Positions 50,498 to 60,630 of a stretch of 64,000 bases of DNA are shown piece after piece. Where the stretch lies: positions 930,001-994,000 of the forward strand of contig JAQJZZ010000010.1 in assembly GCA_030077755.1 (NCBI GenBank). Direction: 5' to 3'. The notes under the pieces were generated by a model. It worked only from the letters and a program-made list of their open reading frames with translations, was not told where the DNA came from and ran no database searches. Both the position numbers and the translations under genes were made by a program. Numbering within the stretch: position 1 is the stretch's first letter; every line of letters begins with the position of its first letter. The DNA comes from Filosporella fistucella (Eukaryota; Ascomycota; Leotiomycetes; Helotiales).

Positions 50498-51297
50498 CGT
50501 GCTGATCGCAAATGATGGGCGAACGAGATATATTTGATCTTATCGGTCCGTCACCCGTTCCTGGAGCACATGGTCGAACAGGTATTGAGGCAAAGTCTTC
50601 CGACTACTCTCGGCGCATTTGAATTGCGCCAGGAGAAATACGTGGTGAGTGCGGTCAATTGCGACAGATTGGGGAAGTGGTTGGAGTCGCAATGAACTGC
50701 GAAAGTGAATTCGTGGTTCGCGTCGTGTGGAGGTGGAAGTTAAAAGCTACGCGCACTTCGCTGAGGAACATAACCTCGTATTTGTTATTCACTAGAGCAA
50801 TGTAAATTTACTATTGTACGAAAAGCGAAAGCGAGTGTGTTCTAATTGTGTGCGTCAATAACAGCGGCTTGGTTTGAACGTGGAGATGGAGCACAAAGAT
50901 GAACCTCTTGCACGCTTTGCCGAGAGAGCAATCAGAGCAGCCAAATTGCAAGCTGCCTAGGATGGTTAGCGTGAGCCTCGTGGGGAGCTCCGGCCATAAA
51001 AATATATCTTAATGCACTGCAGACATCAACGGGCACTTCAACAAAGTTCAAATAGCACTTCGTTCAGGAAAGAGGACGAGAGGTTCTGGTGGTGGAATTC
51101 TGCGTTTGTCATAAACTTTCAAATTTCTCATTGTTTGTGAGTCAATTAACCTCAAGTCTTCCCATACCCACCCCTGCCTACAAGAACAGATTTATCATGC
51201 TTGCTGCGAATTTAGACCTGTTTTCTTCCGTTTCTGTAGAAAAAAATGCAGTGAAGCTCGGAGGCAATCAGACTGACATCTGGCATCAAGTTATAAA
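50498..51297. promoter_or_regulatory. Divergent promoter region, JmjC gene / COQ2
   Basis: 800 bp between divergent start codons. No clear TATA or known operator. A short open frame at 51089-51301 overlaps the COQ2 start by a few bases and could be an upstream ORF. Confidence 0.45.
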
Positions 51298-52560
51298 ATG
51301 AGTCTTTGCAAAATTCCCTCCAGTGGGCTCTTCTCCTTACCTGGTTCTTGTCGGGGTGCTATTCTTCATTCTACATTCAGGCCTCACAACGCCTTACTTG
51401 TACACTTCTCTCGTCAAGGTCGACTGAGTCAGTACAGATTCAATAAACACCGACAACACAACTCGCCAACCACAACTCGCATCAGATCTTTTCACCCAAC
51501 CTCCGAGCCCTCTTCAGCAATTCTAAGCCAATCACAAAATGAAACTGCCCATGTATTCGCAAAGCAAGCCCCTGTTGAATATCAACCACCAACGACTGGT
51601 TTCCTGTCGACGCTTCCAAAATCATGGATACCCTATGCAGAACTTATCAGACTTGACAAGCCGACAGGAACTTACTACCTCTTCTTTCCGTGTCTCTTCT
51701 CAACCCTCTTAGCCGCGCCGCTCGCTATCCCGATGGCACCACCTTTGTCAGTGCTCGGAACGTCTCTTCTCTTCTTCAGTGGTGCTCTGATAATGCGCGG
51801 AGCCGGCTGCACCATCAATGATCTCTGGGACCGCAATCTGGACCCGCATGTGGCTAGAACTCGACTCCGACCTATTGCTCGTCGAGCAGTAACGCCTTTC
51901 AACGCTCTGGCATTTACCGGTGTACAATTGCTCACCGGTCTCGGTATTTTACTGCAATTCCCAACTCAATGCCTCTTCTATGGTGTCCCTAGCCTGCTTC
52001 TTGTTGCATCTTATCCATTGGCAAAACGGGTCACGCATTATCCCCAATTTGTTCTGGGACTCACCTTCTCTTGGGGTGCTATTATGGGATTCCCAGCGTT
52101 GGGCATCGATCTGCTGCAAAACAGTGCTGCTTTGACAGCTGCTGGGTTCCTGTACACCTCTAATATTGCGTGGACAGTACTGTACGATATGATATATGCA
52201 CATATGGACATCAAGGATGATGCTAAGGCTGGTATCAAAAGCATTGCTTTGAGACATGACAAACAGACTAAGCAGATTTTGAGTGGGTTGGCGGTCACTC
52301 AAGTCGGATTGCTGGCAGCTGCTGGCGTAGCAGCTGGAGCTGGACCTGTATTTTTTGTAGGGAGCTGTGGTGGAGCTGCTCTTACACTGGCAATTATGAT
52401 CAAGAAGGTTAACTTGAAAAGTGTCAAGGATTGTTGGTGGTGGTTCGTTAATGGTTGTTGGATCACAGGAGGTGTGATCTCTGCTGGGTTAGGTGCTGAA
52501 TACCTGATCCAGTACTCCGAAAGAGGGGATAAGAAAGTTGGGAATCTGGTAGAGGTATGA
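51298..52560 (+). CDS. COQ2: 4-hydroxybenzoate polyprenyltransferase (ubiquinone synthesis), 420 aa
   Basis: Mitochondrial inner-membrane prenyltransferase that joins the polyprenyl tail to 4-hydroxybenzoate, committing it to ubiquinone. It is a single uninterrupted frame. The first 100 residues are Ser/Arg/Thr/Gln-rich with few acids, a long mitochondrial presequence. LIRLDKPTGTYYLFFPC starts the UbiA fold. The two magnesium/diphosphate Asp motifs are NDLWDRNLD (Asn174 onward) and YAHMDIKDDAKAG (Asp304, Asp307, Asp308). RTRLRPIARRAVT and YPLAKRVTHYPQFVLGL are typical loops. Seven to nine hydrophobic helices are visible. Length is as expected for fungal Coq2. Confidence 0.95.
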   Translation: MSLCKIPSSGLFSLPGSCRGAILHSTFRPHNALLVHFSRQGRLSQYRFNKHRQHNSPTTTRIRSFHPTSEPSSAILSQSQNETAHVFAKQAPVEYQPPTTGFLSTLPKSWIPYAELIRLDKPTGTYYLFFPCLFSTLLAAPLAIPMAPPLSVLGTSLLFFSGALIMRGAGCTINDLWDRNLDPHVARTRLRPIARRAVTPFNALAFTGVQLLTGLGILLQFPTQCLFYGVPSLLLVASYPLAKRVTHYPQFVLGLTFSWGAIMGFPALGIDLLQNSAALTAAGFLYTSNIAWTVLYDMIYAHMDIKDDAKAGIKSIALRHDKQTKQILSGLAVTQVGLLAAAGVAAGAGPVFFVGSCGGAALTLAIMIKKVNLKSVKDCWWWFVNGCWITGGVISAGLGAEYLIQYSERGDKKVGNLVEV

Positions 52561-54341
52561 GTATCGCATGCCAGGAACGGACCACTATTGGTTCAGAAGC
52601 CGGACAATCCAAATGCCTTGAAATTGTAACATATTGTAAATCAATTGTATCAAATATCCTCTCCCGCGAGTGTTGAGGTATTCTGTACTCGGAGGCAAAG
52701 ATCATGCTTAAATTTGTACATCTACGACCAGAAGAAAGCCTCACAGTCTGATGAAACAAAACCCAAGCCCATCCTGAGGTAAAATGTCCAAGGTTGGCAG
52801 TAAAGTTTAAACTCGATATACAGAAACCCCCAGTTCATTGTGCAGTGACAGTTGACATTATTATTAGTAATCAGAAGAAGGGAATGAATAGTCTCACTTG
52901 AGGACTGAAGAACCAAAAAGCTAAATTGTTCTGTCTCGAGATAGTAGATTGTTTTAGATTTCTAACATTCTCAGCCATCCCTAATAACAAAGATCAAACA
53001 AAGTACAGAATTTAAATGTGGGAAATTTAGAGATTCGATGTGCAACAACACGGGAATTCTGCATACGGCTGGCCTACTCATTATCCTAGTCGAAATCAGA
53101 TTAATATGGCCTGTCTGAGAGTCTGAAAGCCTTGGGCGGAGGAAGGTACTCATTCAGATCACAAAGCCTGGTAGTTGAGGTTTGTTCAAAAGGATCTATT
53201 CCATATGCAGCAGAGCCAGTCCACCCAGAAGGTCTAAAGTAAGCACCATGTCAGGTACCAAGCGTATGAGCGAGAGCTCTCGCCGCTCGGCAGTGCAGCA
53301 GTGCATGGTCGGCAGTGAAACAAATTGAACTCATCAGAAGCTGCCTATGAAAACTTTACCACGTCATGCGACTGAACGAGGGAAAGAAGCCATCACGAAT
53401 TCATCCAAGTCCATCGAGCTTGTTGACGCTTTGGGCTGTTCGAAAACAGCGTCTCTTTTTGCAATCTTATGTCCAACGTGATCATCACAACTAAGAAGCT
53501 TGGTCGGGGGCGATTTCAATGTGAAATTTGAGACTTCAGCCGCCTACGTACCGATCCTCCAGATTTGCAGCGAGCTTGGACTCCCGTACTTTGAAACTGT
53601 GCGGACAGAAATGCAGAAGTCTCTCCACTTCTGGCCAGGAGGTGACTTATTATTATTCAAAATGGAGCCCAGAAATGGAGTGGAGTCATGACAACGACCA
53701 AGAGGCAACCGCCGGGAGTCGGTATCATCGAGAGGTTGGGATTCAAAGGTGATTGGAGTGGGTTATTTAGATCTCGAGCGCCGTACCATGTAAGCAAGCA
53801 AGGCAGCGCAGGGCAGGGTGTGTCGCATGCGCAAATCCTGGTGATTGTTGCCCGGTCACCTATTTTTCCATATAATTCGAGTCGTATGACAACTTGGTCA
53901 AAATTCTTTCACGGCCAAAGAAGAGCATCATCCCATCAAAAAACCCAAAACGTGAACACAAACACGCTACAGCAGTCCGATCATACTCTTGAACAATAGT
54001 TCCATAAAAACCGGAAGTTTATCCTCTTTGTTGAGATCAGCGCATCATCCGCATTACTCGAGCTCTTTAAAACCGCTATTGACAAGTCTGGCTAGGCGTG
54101 TGAGTCTCAGTGACGCAATAAGGTCGAAGAGCTTCCGACAATCCGCCCCAAATCATCATCAACCCACCTGCTCGAGTGCTACGTACCGTAGCTTTGACCA
54201 ACCATTATAAGGCAAAACACCTCCTCCCGGTGCATTTTGTTTTGTTACTTCATTCATCCCAAAACATACCTGCAGAAAACCACACCCTGTCTTCAACATA
54301 CTCTGTATAACTCAATCGCATACCAATAAACCACCGCAACA
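52561..54341. other. Gene-poor 1.8-kb stretch
   Basis: COQ2 3' flank, then sequence without a supported gene, then the NCE102 promoter and leader. Overlapping frames at 53500-54000 have no recognisable product. A 14-bp perfect palindrome lies at 53270-53283. Confidence 0.5.
53270..53283. repeat. 14-bp perfect palindrome GCGAGAGCTCTCGC
   Basis: A self-complementary 14-mer in intergenic DNA between COQ2 and NCE102. It could be a binding site for a dimeric regulator, or chance. No second copy was noticed. Confidence 0.5.
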
Positions 54342-54904
54342 ATGGTTTCAATCTCCCAAATCGCCCTTCGCGGCTTTCAATTTCTCTGGACTCTGCTTAT
54401 CACAGCATTGATCGGCAATGTTATCGCTGAAGCCTTTGCCGGCAACCCATCCAGCATCAACTATGCCATCTTCGTTGCTGTTTTCTCATGGATTGCTCTC
54501 ATCTATGGACTTGCAGCTGGATTCATGGAGAGTCTCGCCATCCCAATTGTCCTCTGGGTAATTGATGGTTTAGCGACACTATTCACATTCATCGCTGGTG
54601 TGGTACTTGCTGCGAAGCTCGGTGTACACAGCTGTGGCAACAGTGTAAGTGAAAGATATTTTTCGGTTGTACTTAAGAACTTTACTAAGATTTACCACAG
54701 TCATACACACATAGCAACAGCTTGACCAACGGCTCAAATAACACAAAAAAGAGATGCCACGAGCTCCAAGCCAGCACAGCTTTCTTCTGGTTCTTATTCG
54801 CCACCTACGTTGCCTCTATGGTCGTTACTGGCTTCGTCCATAAGTCATCTGGAATTCGCGGCGGTGGCATCCGCAAAGGTGGGCCATCCATGTCCCAAGT
54901 TTAA
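54342..54904 (+). CDS. NCE102: MARVEL-domain eisosome protein Nce102, 168 aa
   Basis: Four-helix plasma-membrane protein of eisosomes that senses sphingolipids and organises membrane compartments in fungi. Exon 1 is 54342-54644 and exon 2 is 54701-54904 (507 nt). The start MVSISQIALRGFQFLWTLLI is the typical first helix. Further hydrophobic helices are YAIFVAVFSWIALIYGLAAG, IVLWVIDGLATLFTFIAGVV and FFWFLFATYVASMVVTGFV. The extracellular loop carries the paired cysteines (HSCGNS and KKRCHEL). The C-terminal tail is GIRGGGIRKGGPSMSQV. The 5' region shows a C/A-rich leader up to the ATG. Confidence 0.93.
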
Positions 54905-55680
54905 ACATCAACGGTAAGCGGTCCTTCCGTGCGATTCGACTGCTTCTTGTTGCTTCCCCTTCGCTGATTTTCAGAGTATATGCTGACTTGGCACGCAGGT
55001 GGACTTGGAGTCTGATGCAGGCATCTCAAAACTGGTGGAAGGTGAAGGTCCACGTCCTGCACTCGGCATTGACGTAGGAGAATACATAAAAAGGGCTTCG
55101 GAATTCCGGCTGGAAAAGGATGGCTCTCGGGGGGCAAAGGCGTTATGATGTACAACACTTGGCTTGCAATCAGCGATTAGCATGGCTTGTTAACGACCAA
55201 TTAATGTATATATAGGGGGAAGACTGTTAGACGTTGTAATGAAGATAACATATAAACAATGTTGAGCCATGAGAACTTGTGAATGCAGTTATATGATTTA
55301 TATATTGACGATGCGAATAGTTTGAACTTGCAGGATAAGCAATAGAGAGCAGCGTCTATATTCTGCATTAGGAGCTAATGAGGATGTTCAATGTCTAGAC
55401 CTTGTCTCAACACATTCTACTTTGCAACATCTATCGAAGCGGTCTCCAAGCAATAATATTGCCAGTATTTTCCCATATGGACCCGAGATGCTTGATCCAT
55501 AATCCAAGCCCCAAGTAGAGTTGGAAGTAATTCATATATACTGCTCTCAATAGAGCATGAATCCATCTAGGCACAACCTGATCGTAATTCATCAACGCCA
55601 TCCCAATGCAAGCTCTGCATGTTTCCATCTGTTTTGATGTCTGGTCTATCATTTATCCCCGCCCTTCGAGTCCTAGCTCA
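54905..55680. other. Convergent gap, NCE102 / MIM2
   Basis: 3' flanks of both genes. A hydrophobic 73-codon minus-strand frame at 55431-55652 lies just beyond the MIM2 stop but has no family signature and is not called. Confidence 0.5.
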
Positions 55681-56071
55681 TCACAACGATGCAGCTGCTT
55701 CGACGGCTCCTGCAGCTTTGAATGCAGTCTTATTGGTGAATCTGACCTCCACAGGATACATCCATTCCATATACTTTGCCCAGCCTGAAATTTATTAGAA
55801 AGCATCCTGTAGAGCTTGCATAGATGTCTTGCTTACTCCAGTATGCAAACTTCCTTCCAAAGTATTTTCCAGCATACGGTACAATGACCATTGTCAAGAC
55901 CAATTCCAATTGCTGCAGACTTTCCTCCCACTCCCTTTGTGCATCTGACTGCCCCTCCTCCGAGTCCAAATCACTGCTGTCTATTGATGAAGGTAGGGAG
56001 TCGACTTCATCTTGATCGTTGGAAGACTCTGGGGGGGCGTCTTGTATTATGTAGGAGTCGGATGTAGACAT
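55681..56071 (-). CDS. MIM2: Mitochondrial import protein Mim2, 112 aa
   Basis: Small outer-mitochondrial-membrane protein that, with Mim1, inserts alpha-helical outer-membrane proteins. Minus-strand exons are 55837-56071 and 55681-55784 with a 52-bp intron (339 nt). The N-terminal 50 residues are acidic and Ser-rich. The conserved core is REWEESLQQLELVLTMVIVP then YAGKYFGRKFAYW, a single membrane segment. Exon 2 adds SWAKYMEWMYPVEVRFTNKT and AFKAAGAVEAAASL. The exon junction restores the tryptophan/serine run typical of fungal Mim2. Identification is by recalled family resemblance. The gene is divergent from the eIF2-beta gene. Confidence 0.85.
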
Positions 56072-56468
56072 GTTGCTGTCCTTGAATGTGGTGGACTATG
56101 TAAGAAGGGCACAAAGCGTTACCGCCTGCAACGGCAATACATCTGGGTATCTGAAGAGTGGCAAAGAGTTGGAAGTCGATGGGAGTTGCGAAGGTATAGT
56201 TCCTGTCACGATAATCCCAAGCCCAGCTAGGTACGGATCCGAGGTTCTTTCGCAACTTGCATCCCACAGGGCACTTCAGAGTCAGATACATCCACGTGAT
56301 CTATGACTCCTCGTCAATTCACCTCAAAACCTTGTGCGCCGACATCGAAATTCATCAAAGAGAAAAATTACGACAAATTACACCTTGAATCAAAAACTTT
56401 CTAGTCAGCATACACCTACATATCCCGTGGCGCCCGAAAAGTCTCCACAGTCGCATCAAACCGCAATC
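56072..56468. promoter_or_regulatory. Divergent promoter region, MIM2 / SUI3
   Basis: 397 bp between divergent start codons. The SUI3 side ends in a C/A-rich leader; no TATA consensus is visible. Confidence 0.5.
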
Positions 56469-57610
56469 ATGGCGGACACCGTGAGTTTCCCTGTTGATAA
56501 CCCCGCCTGGTTTTACCCACGAATAATTTTGTAACACCACAACGCAGGAAGTGGCACACGAACGCAAACCGCGCAAGTCAGTAGCATTCAGCGAAGGAAC
56601 CACAATTGTAGATGAGAACGGAGAAGTTACAATGAAGGAAGACGGCAACGAAGGTACAAAGGACACGGCCCTGTCACACTCACCCAGTACGCCGCCGCTA
56701 TCACAGGCTTTGGGGGACTTTACTGACCCTATCCAAGGCCTTGACGATGAGCCCGCGAAGAATGATGACGATGTCACTGATCTGCTGAAGGGCATGAAGA
56801 AGAAGAAGAGCAAGAAGCCAAAGACAGAAGATGGCGAGGCTGAAGGTGGCGATGCACCTGCTGATGACGGTGGACTGGATCTGTCATTGATGAAGAAAAA
56901 GAAGAAGACCAAGAAGCCAAAGGAGGGTACGGAGGACGAGTTCGCCGCCAAGATTGCAGCACTCGAGCTCGAGGAGAAGGATGGCGAAGGAGAGGCCGCT
57001 GCTCCAGCTGAGAAGAAGGCAGTAGATTCTGGTGATATGGAAAAGGGAACCGGTATCTGGCAACACGACTCAGAAGTGAAGATCCCATACGACCTCCTCC
57101 TTTCTCGGTTTTTCACGCTTCTTGCACAAAAGAACCCAGACCACGCATCCAGCGGCTCGAAAAGTTACAAGATTCCTCCTCCACAATGTCTGCGTGAAGG
57201 AAACAAGAAGACAATTTTTGCCAATATTGCTGAAATTTGCAAGCGCATGAAGAGAACCGATGAGCACGTCACATCATATCTGTTCGCTGAATTGGGTACG
57301 AGTGGTTCCGTTGATGGAAGCAGACGTTTAGTTATCAAAGGTCGTTTCCAACAGAAACAAATTGAGAACGTCTTGAGACGTTATATCAGTAAGTCCCGAA
57401 TTGGTGGTGTTTTGCCTCAATAATGCTAACAACTTGTTAGTGGAATACGTCACCTGCAAAACCTGCAGATCTCCAGATACTGAGCTCAATAAGGGAGAGA
57501 ACAGATTGTATTTCATTACTTGCAACTCCTGCGGATCCAGACGTAGTGTTACTGCTATCAAGACTGGTTTCTCTGCCCAGGTCGGAAAGAGACGCAGACA
57601 GCAAGGTTAA
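56469..57610 (+). CDS. SUI3: Translation initiation factor eIF2 beta subunit, 340 aa
   Basis: Beta subunit of the eIF2 GTPase that brings initiator tRNA to the 40S subunit. Exons are 56469-56480 (only four codons, MADT), 56548-57388 and 57441-57610 (1023 nt). The N-terminal region is acidic with two lysine blocks ([10 protein letters not shown] and [11 protein letters not shown]), the usual contact points for eIF5 and eIF2B; yeast has three such blocks. The core holds [39 protein letters not shown] and [17 protein letters not shown]. The C-terminal zinc finger is CKTC...CNSC after [15 protein letters not shown], ending [16 protein letters not shown]. Secure. Confidence 0.96.
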
Positions 57611-57891
57611 ATGGTCGTTGGTTTGCTTTGGTTTCTGGTGTTTCGAGCCTTTCTTTTCACGGATTGGTTTGCATGCACACTAAGCATTTGTCAAGGCTGG
57701 CAGTGTTCTTGAATGCATTTGGTGGTCCTGCAAAATGGGTACATAGAGAAGACCTGCTACTGTAGGGAGCAGGCAGAACATGGAATGCAATATTAGGTCT
57801 TTCAATCTAGACAGAACGGTGTTCGAAGCAAAGTCTGTGGCATTTCTGGTAAAACCACTTCGACAATTTGGAGTCCTTGCCATCAAGTGCA

Positions 57892-58215
57892 TTAATAAAC
57901 ATCGTTCCACCACTCCAGAATCCCCCTGACCTCAAAAGCAGCCTCTCGAACCAGAACCTTCAGCGCGCCAAGATTCTCCTCGTAAGCGCCGAACTCCATT
58001 TTTCTCGTCTGCGATGCCTCAAAAGAAAACGGCACGACGGTAAACTTGTTCTCCAATTGGTCGAGATATATTACTGCACATATTGGCCAATAGCCGCCCG
58101 GTGGACAGTAAGGTAGGGTAGGATGGAAATAGACACAGCCCCACTGAACAGGTTTCGATCGGTAGCGGGATGCGCCTCTGACTTGTGAGCTGGCTGGGGA
58201 GCTCCCAAAGTTCAT
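57892..58215 (-). CDS. Hypothetical protein, 107 aa
   Basis: An uninterrupted 107-codon minus-strand frame ending 282 bp from the convergent eIF2-beta gene. The product has balanced composition: a Ser/Arg-rich start, VQWGCVYFHPTLPYCPPGGY, then WPICAVIYLDQLENKFTVVP. The C-terminal half looks helical and acidic (GALKVLVREAAFEVRGILEW). No family is recognised. It may be a real small gene or the last exon of a longer one. The protein-like second half is the only positive evidence. Confidence 0.4.
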   Translation of the reverse strand: MNFGSSPASSQVRGASRYRSKPVQWGCVYFHPTLPYCPPGGYWPICAVIYLDQLENKFTVVPFSFEASQTRKMEFGAYEENLGALKVLVREAAFEVRGILEWWNDVY

Positions 58216-58505
58216 GGCCTGTCTCTTCGTCGTTCTTCCGCTTCAATTACTTATTTGTCGTTGTTGATTTCTTTGCGCGAGCTTGTACTTGAGTTACACG
58301 TTGATCTACACATTGTTGAGAGGTTGGTAAGAATATCCAGACAATTGAGCTGAGGTAATGATCGGAGCGTGCGGGGAACGAGGCTGAGCTGACATTCCAC
58401 ACAGATATATCTTGCGACAGTTCCCAGCTTGAAGGAAGCTCTCCGAAGCTCTATATACTTCGATATCATCCACTCCGGATAACCTGTCATTCAATCAAAC
58501 TCGCC

Positions 58506-59958
58506 ATGTCAAACTACTATCCTCGTGAGTACCACAGCCTTGTAGAGGGGAAGCTTGCTGACCTTTCCAGCTCCTCCTGGCGGCAACGGAAGTAAGAGCT
58601 CATTCAAGCTACGTACGACCCCAACTCACCTCTTTGATAGTGCCACAGCAGCAGCAACACTATGCTCCTCCTCCGTCGTCTCCTCCTCCCACCCAGACCA
58701 GCCATGCTCAATATTATCCACCACCTCCACAACAGCAAACCCCGCCAGCTGGTGGATCGTATCCACCGCCTCCTCCACAACCAACGCCTCCACAGGTCCA
58801 GCAACATTATGCTGCTCCTCCACAACAGCAGCAGCAACAGCAGCAGCATCAAATTCCTGCACAGGTGCAACAGCATTATCAACAGCCACCAAATTTCTCA
58901 CATAGGGCATCTTACCAGCAACCACCACAACAGCAGCAACAGCAGCAACAGCAATCTACCTCGGCTTTACCAGGTTATGATCAACCACCGCCATCAGCAG
59001 GGTATGCGGGCCATCAATCAGGCGATTATCCTACCGAAAAGGCAGGTTTAGATACCAGCGAGCCTGCAAATCTAGATCACGGGGCTCCCAACGCTGCACA
59101 TTTTATAGGTGCCAGTACTACACAAGATGATGTTGGAACATTCAATGGAGGAAGCTACAGAATCAGCCACAGAGATACGAATAGTATTTTGACCCTGCAA
59201 CTTGCAATGGGCTGTCCTTTGACAGCTAAGCCAGGTATGAAGAGTTTAGTAACTCAGACTTGACTCCACACTAACATATACTCCTAGGTGCTATGATTGC
59301 TATGACACCAACAATTACACTCAAAGGAAGTGTCAAATTCTCAATGAAGAAACTGATTGCGGGTGGAGACTTAGCTCATTCGACTTACACCGGACCAGGA
59401 GAATTACTTCTTGCGCCGGCTTCCTTAGGAGACATCACCAACATCCGCCTATCGGGTGATGAACAATGGTCGGTAGGCAGAGATGCTTTCTTGGCCTGCA
59501 CACAAGGTGTAATCAAGGAGTATAAGAGACAGGGAATCGGCAAGGCAATGTTCTCCGGAGAAGGGTTGTTTGTGTATAAAATGAGTGGTAACGGTTTATT
59601 GTGGATTACCAGCTTGGGAGCCATCATCAGAAAAGATGTAAGATATTCCGGAACTTTCGCACGTTGGGCATTGCTAAAATAATTACAGCTCGGAGATGGT
59701 GAGAGATACATTGTGGACAACGGCCACCTGGTCGCGTGGAACACAAAATATATACTAGAACGTGTGGCATCAGGAGGTATTATCTCAGGGTTGTCCTCTG
59801 GAGAGGGCCTTGTGTGCAAATTTACTGGCCCAGGCACTATCTTCATGCAGACGAGAAATCCCGTAAGTTTTGTATTGGATTGGTTTGATTGATATCACTA
59901 ACCTCTGTTCCAGGTTGCATTTGGACAATGGTTGACTGCTCATACTCAGACGGTGTAA
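58506..59958 (+). CDS. AIM24/TIGR00266-family protein with Gln/Pro-rich N-terminus, 400 aa
   Basis: Member of the AIM24 family (beta-solenoid-like fold; the yeast member is mitochondrial). Exons: 58506-58524, 58571-58591, 58641-59234, 59288-59637, 59689-59862 and 59914-59958 (1203 nt). The N-terminal 120 residues are low-complexity ([15 protein letters not shown] and similar), with several CAG/CAA runs. The folded part starts near [20 protein letters not shown] and holds [68 protein letters not shown] and [14 protein letters not shown]. The first two exons are tiny but rebuild MSNYYPPPPGGNGMPQ in frame. This cytosolic-looking N-terminus suggests it is the paralogue without a mitochondrial presequence. 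Function is not established. Confidence 0.88.
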
Positions 59959-60630
59959 AGTTTGATGATGGACCTGCTCGGATATCAGTTTCAATCTCAT
60001 ATTTTTAATTCGATGGCATGTTCCCGGAGTCAATGAAGCGCTTGCTTAGTCTACAAAATTCACATCTCCTTCATTATTCCTTCCCTCTTGTCTGCGAGTA
60101 TTTGTCCCTCGCTCTTTCCTCTTTGACATGGGAAAGAGACGTGCATAAGGTATTTTCCCAATCTAGACTCTCTGCTTCTTTTCTCTCCCACCAGAGAACA
60201 CCGGCGATCACAGCATAGCTACTTGATCCACGTTCTTCATTTTGGAGATTAGCATTACAATTTTGGAGCGCCACGAACATTTTCCCCATCACAGCACGAA
60301 CCTTGCAACAGATCGACCCAACCCCCTTACAACGAAGGTTAATAGTCACTTTGGAGGGTCACAGACCTTCTTTCCGCTGTGTCTAAATACTTGCAATACT
60401 GGGTAAACAGCCACAGGCTTGAAACCCGGGTGGGCATACGCTTGTTCGCTTCATCTCCAGCTCGCTACCTGGTCACCGTACGCTTGCCGTCCTTTGTGAA
60501 GACTGTACTTCACAGACGTTCCAGTTTACTCCTCAATCAGATTCACAGGGACACGAGCATAGCAGCAGAATCTCAATAAACTTCTCTCAACCTAACGGCC
60601 GCAACAGTTTTTTGGTCAGGAATTACCATC
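59959..60630. other. Gap between AIM24-like gene and the 927-aa gene
   Basis: 3' flank and then a pyrimidine-rich upstream region. No gene or known element is seen. Confidence 0.55.

Noticed and set aside
53500..53999. Overlapping plus-strand frames between COQ2 and NCE102
   Set aside because: Short, mutually overlapping and without family signature; no splice pattern joins them into a coherent product.
55431..55652. Hydrophobic 73-codon minus-strand frame beyond MIM2
   Set aside because: Could look like a membrane protein, but it is short, has no homologous feel and lies in the 3' flank of MIM2.
58604..58928. Antisense Leu/Val-rich frames over the AIM24-like N-terminus
   Set aside because: They are reverse readings of the CAG/CCA repeats that encode the Gln/Pro-rich segment.
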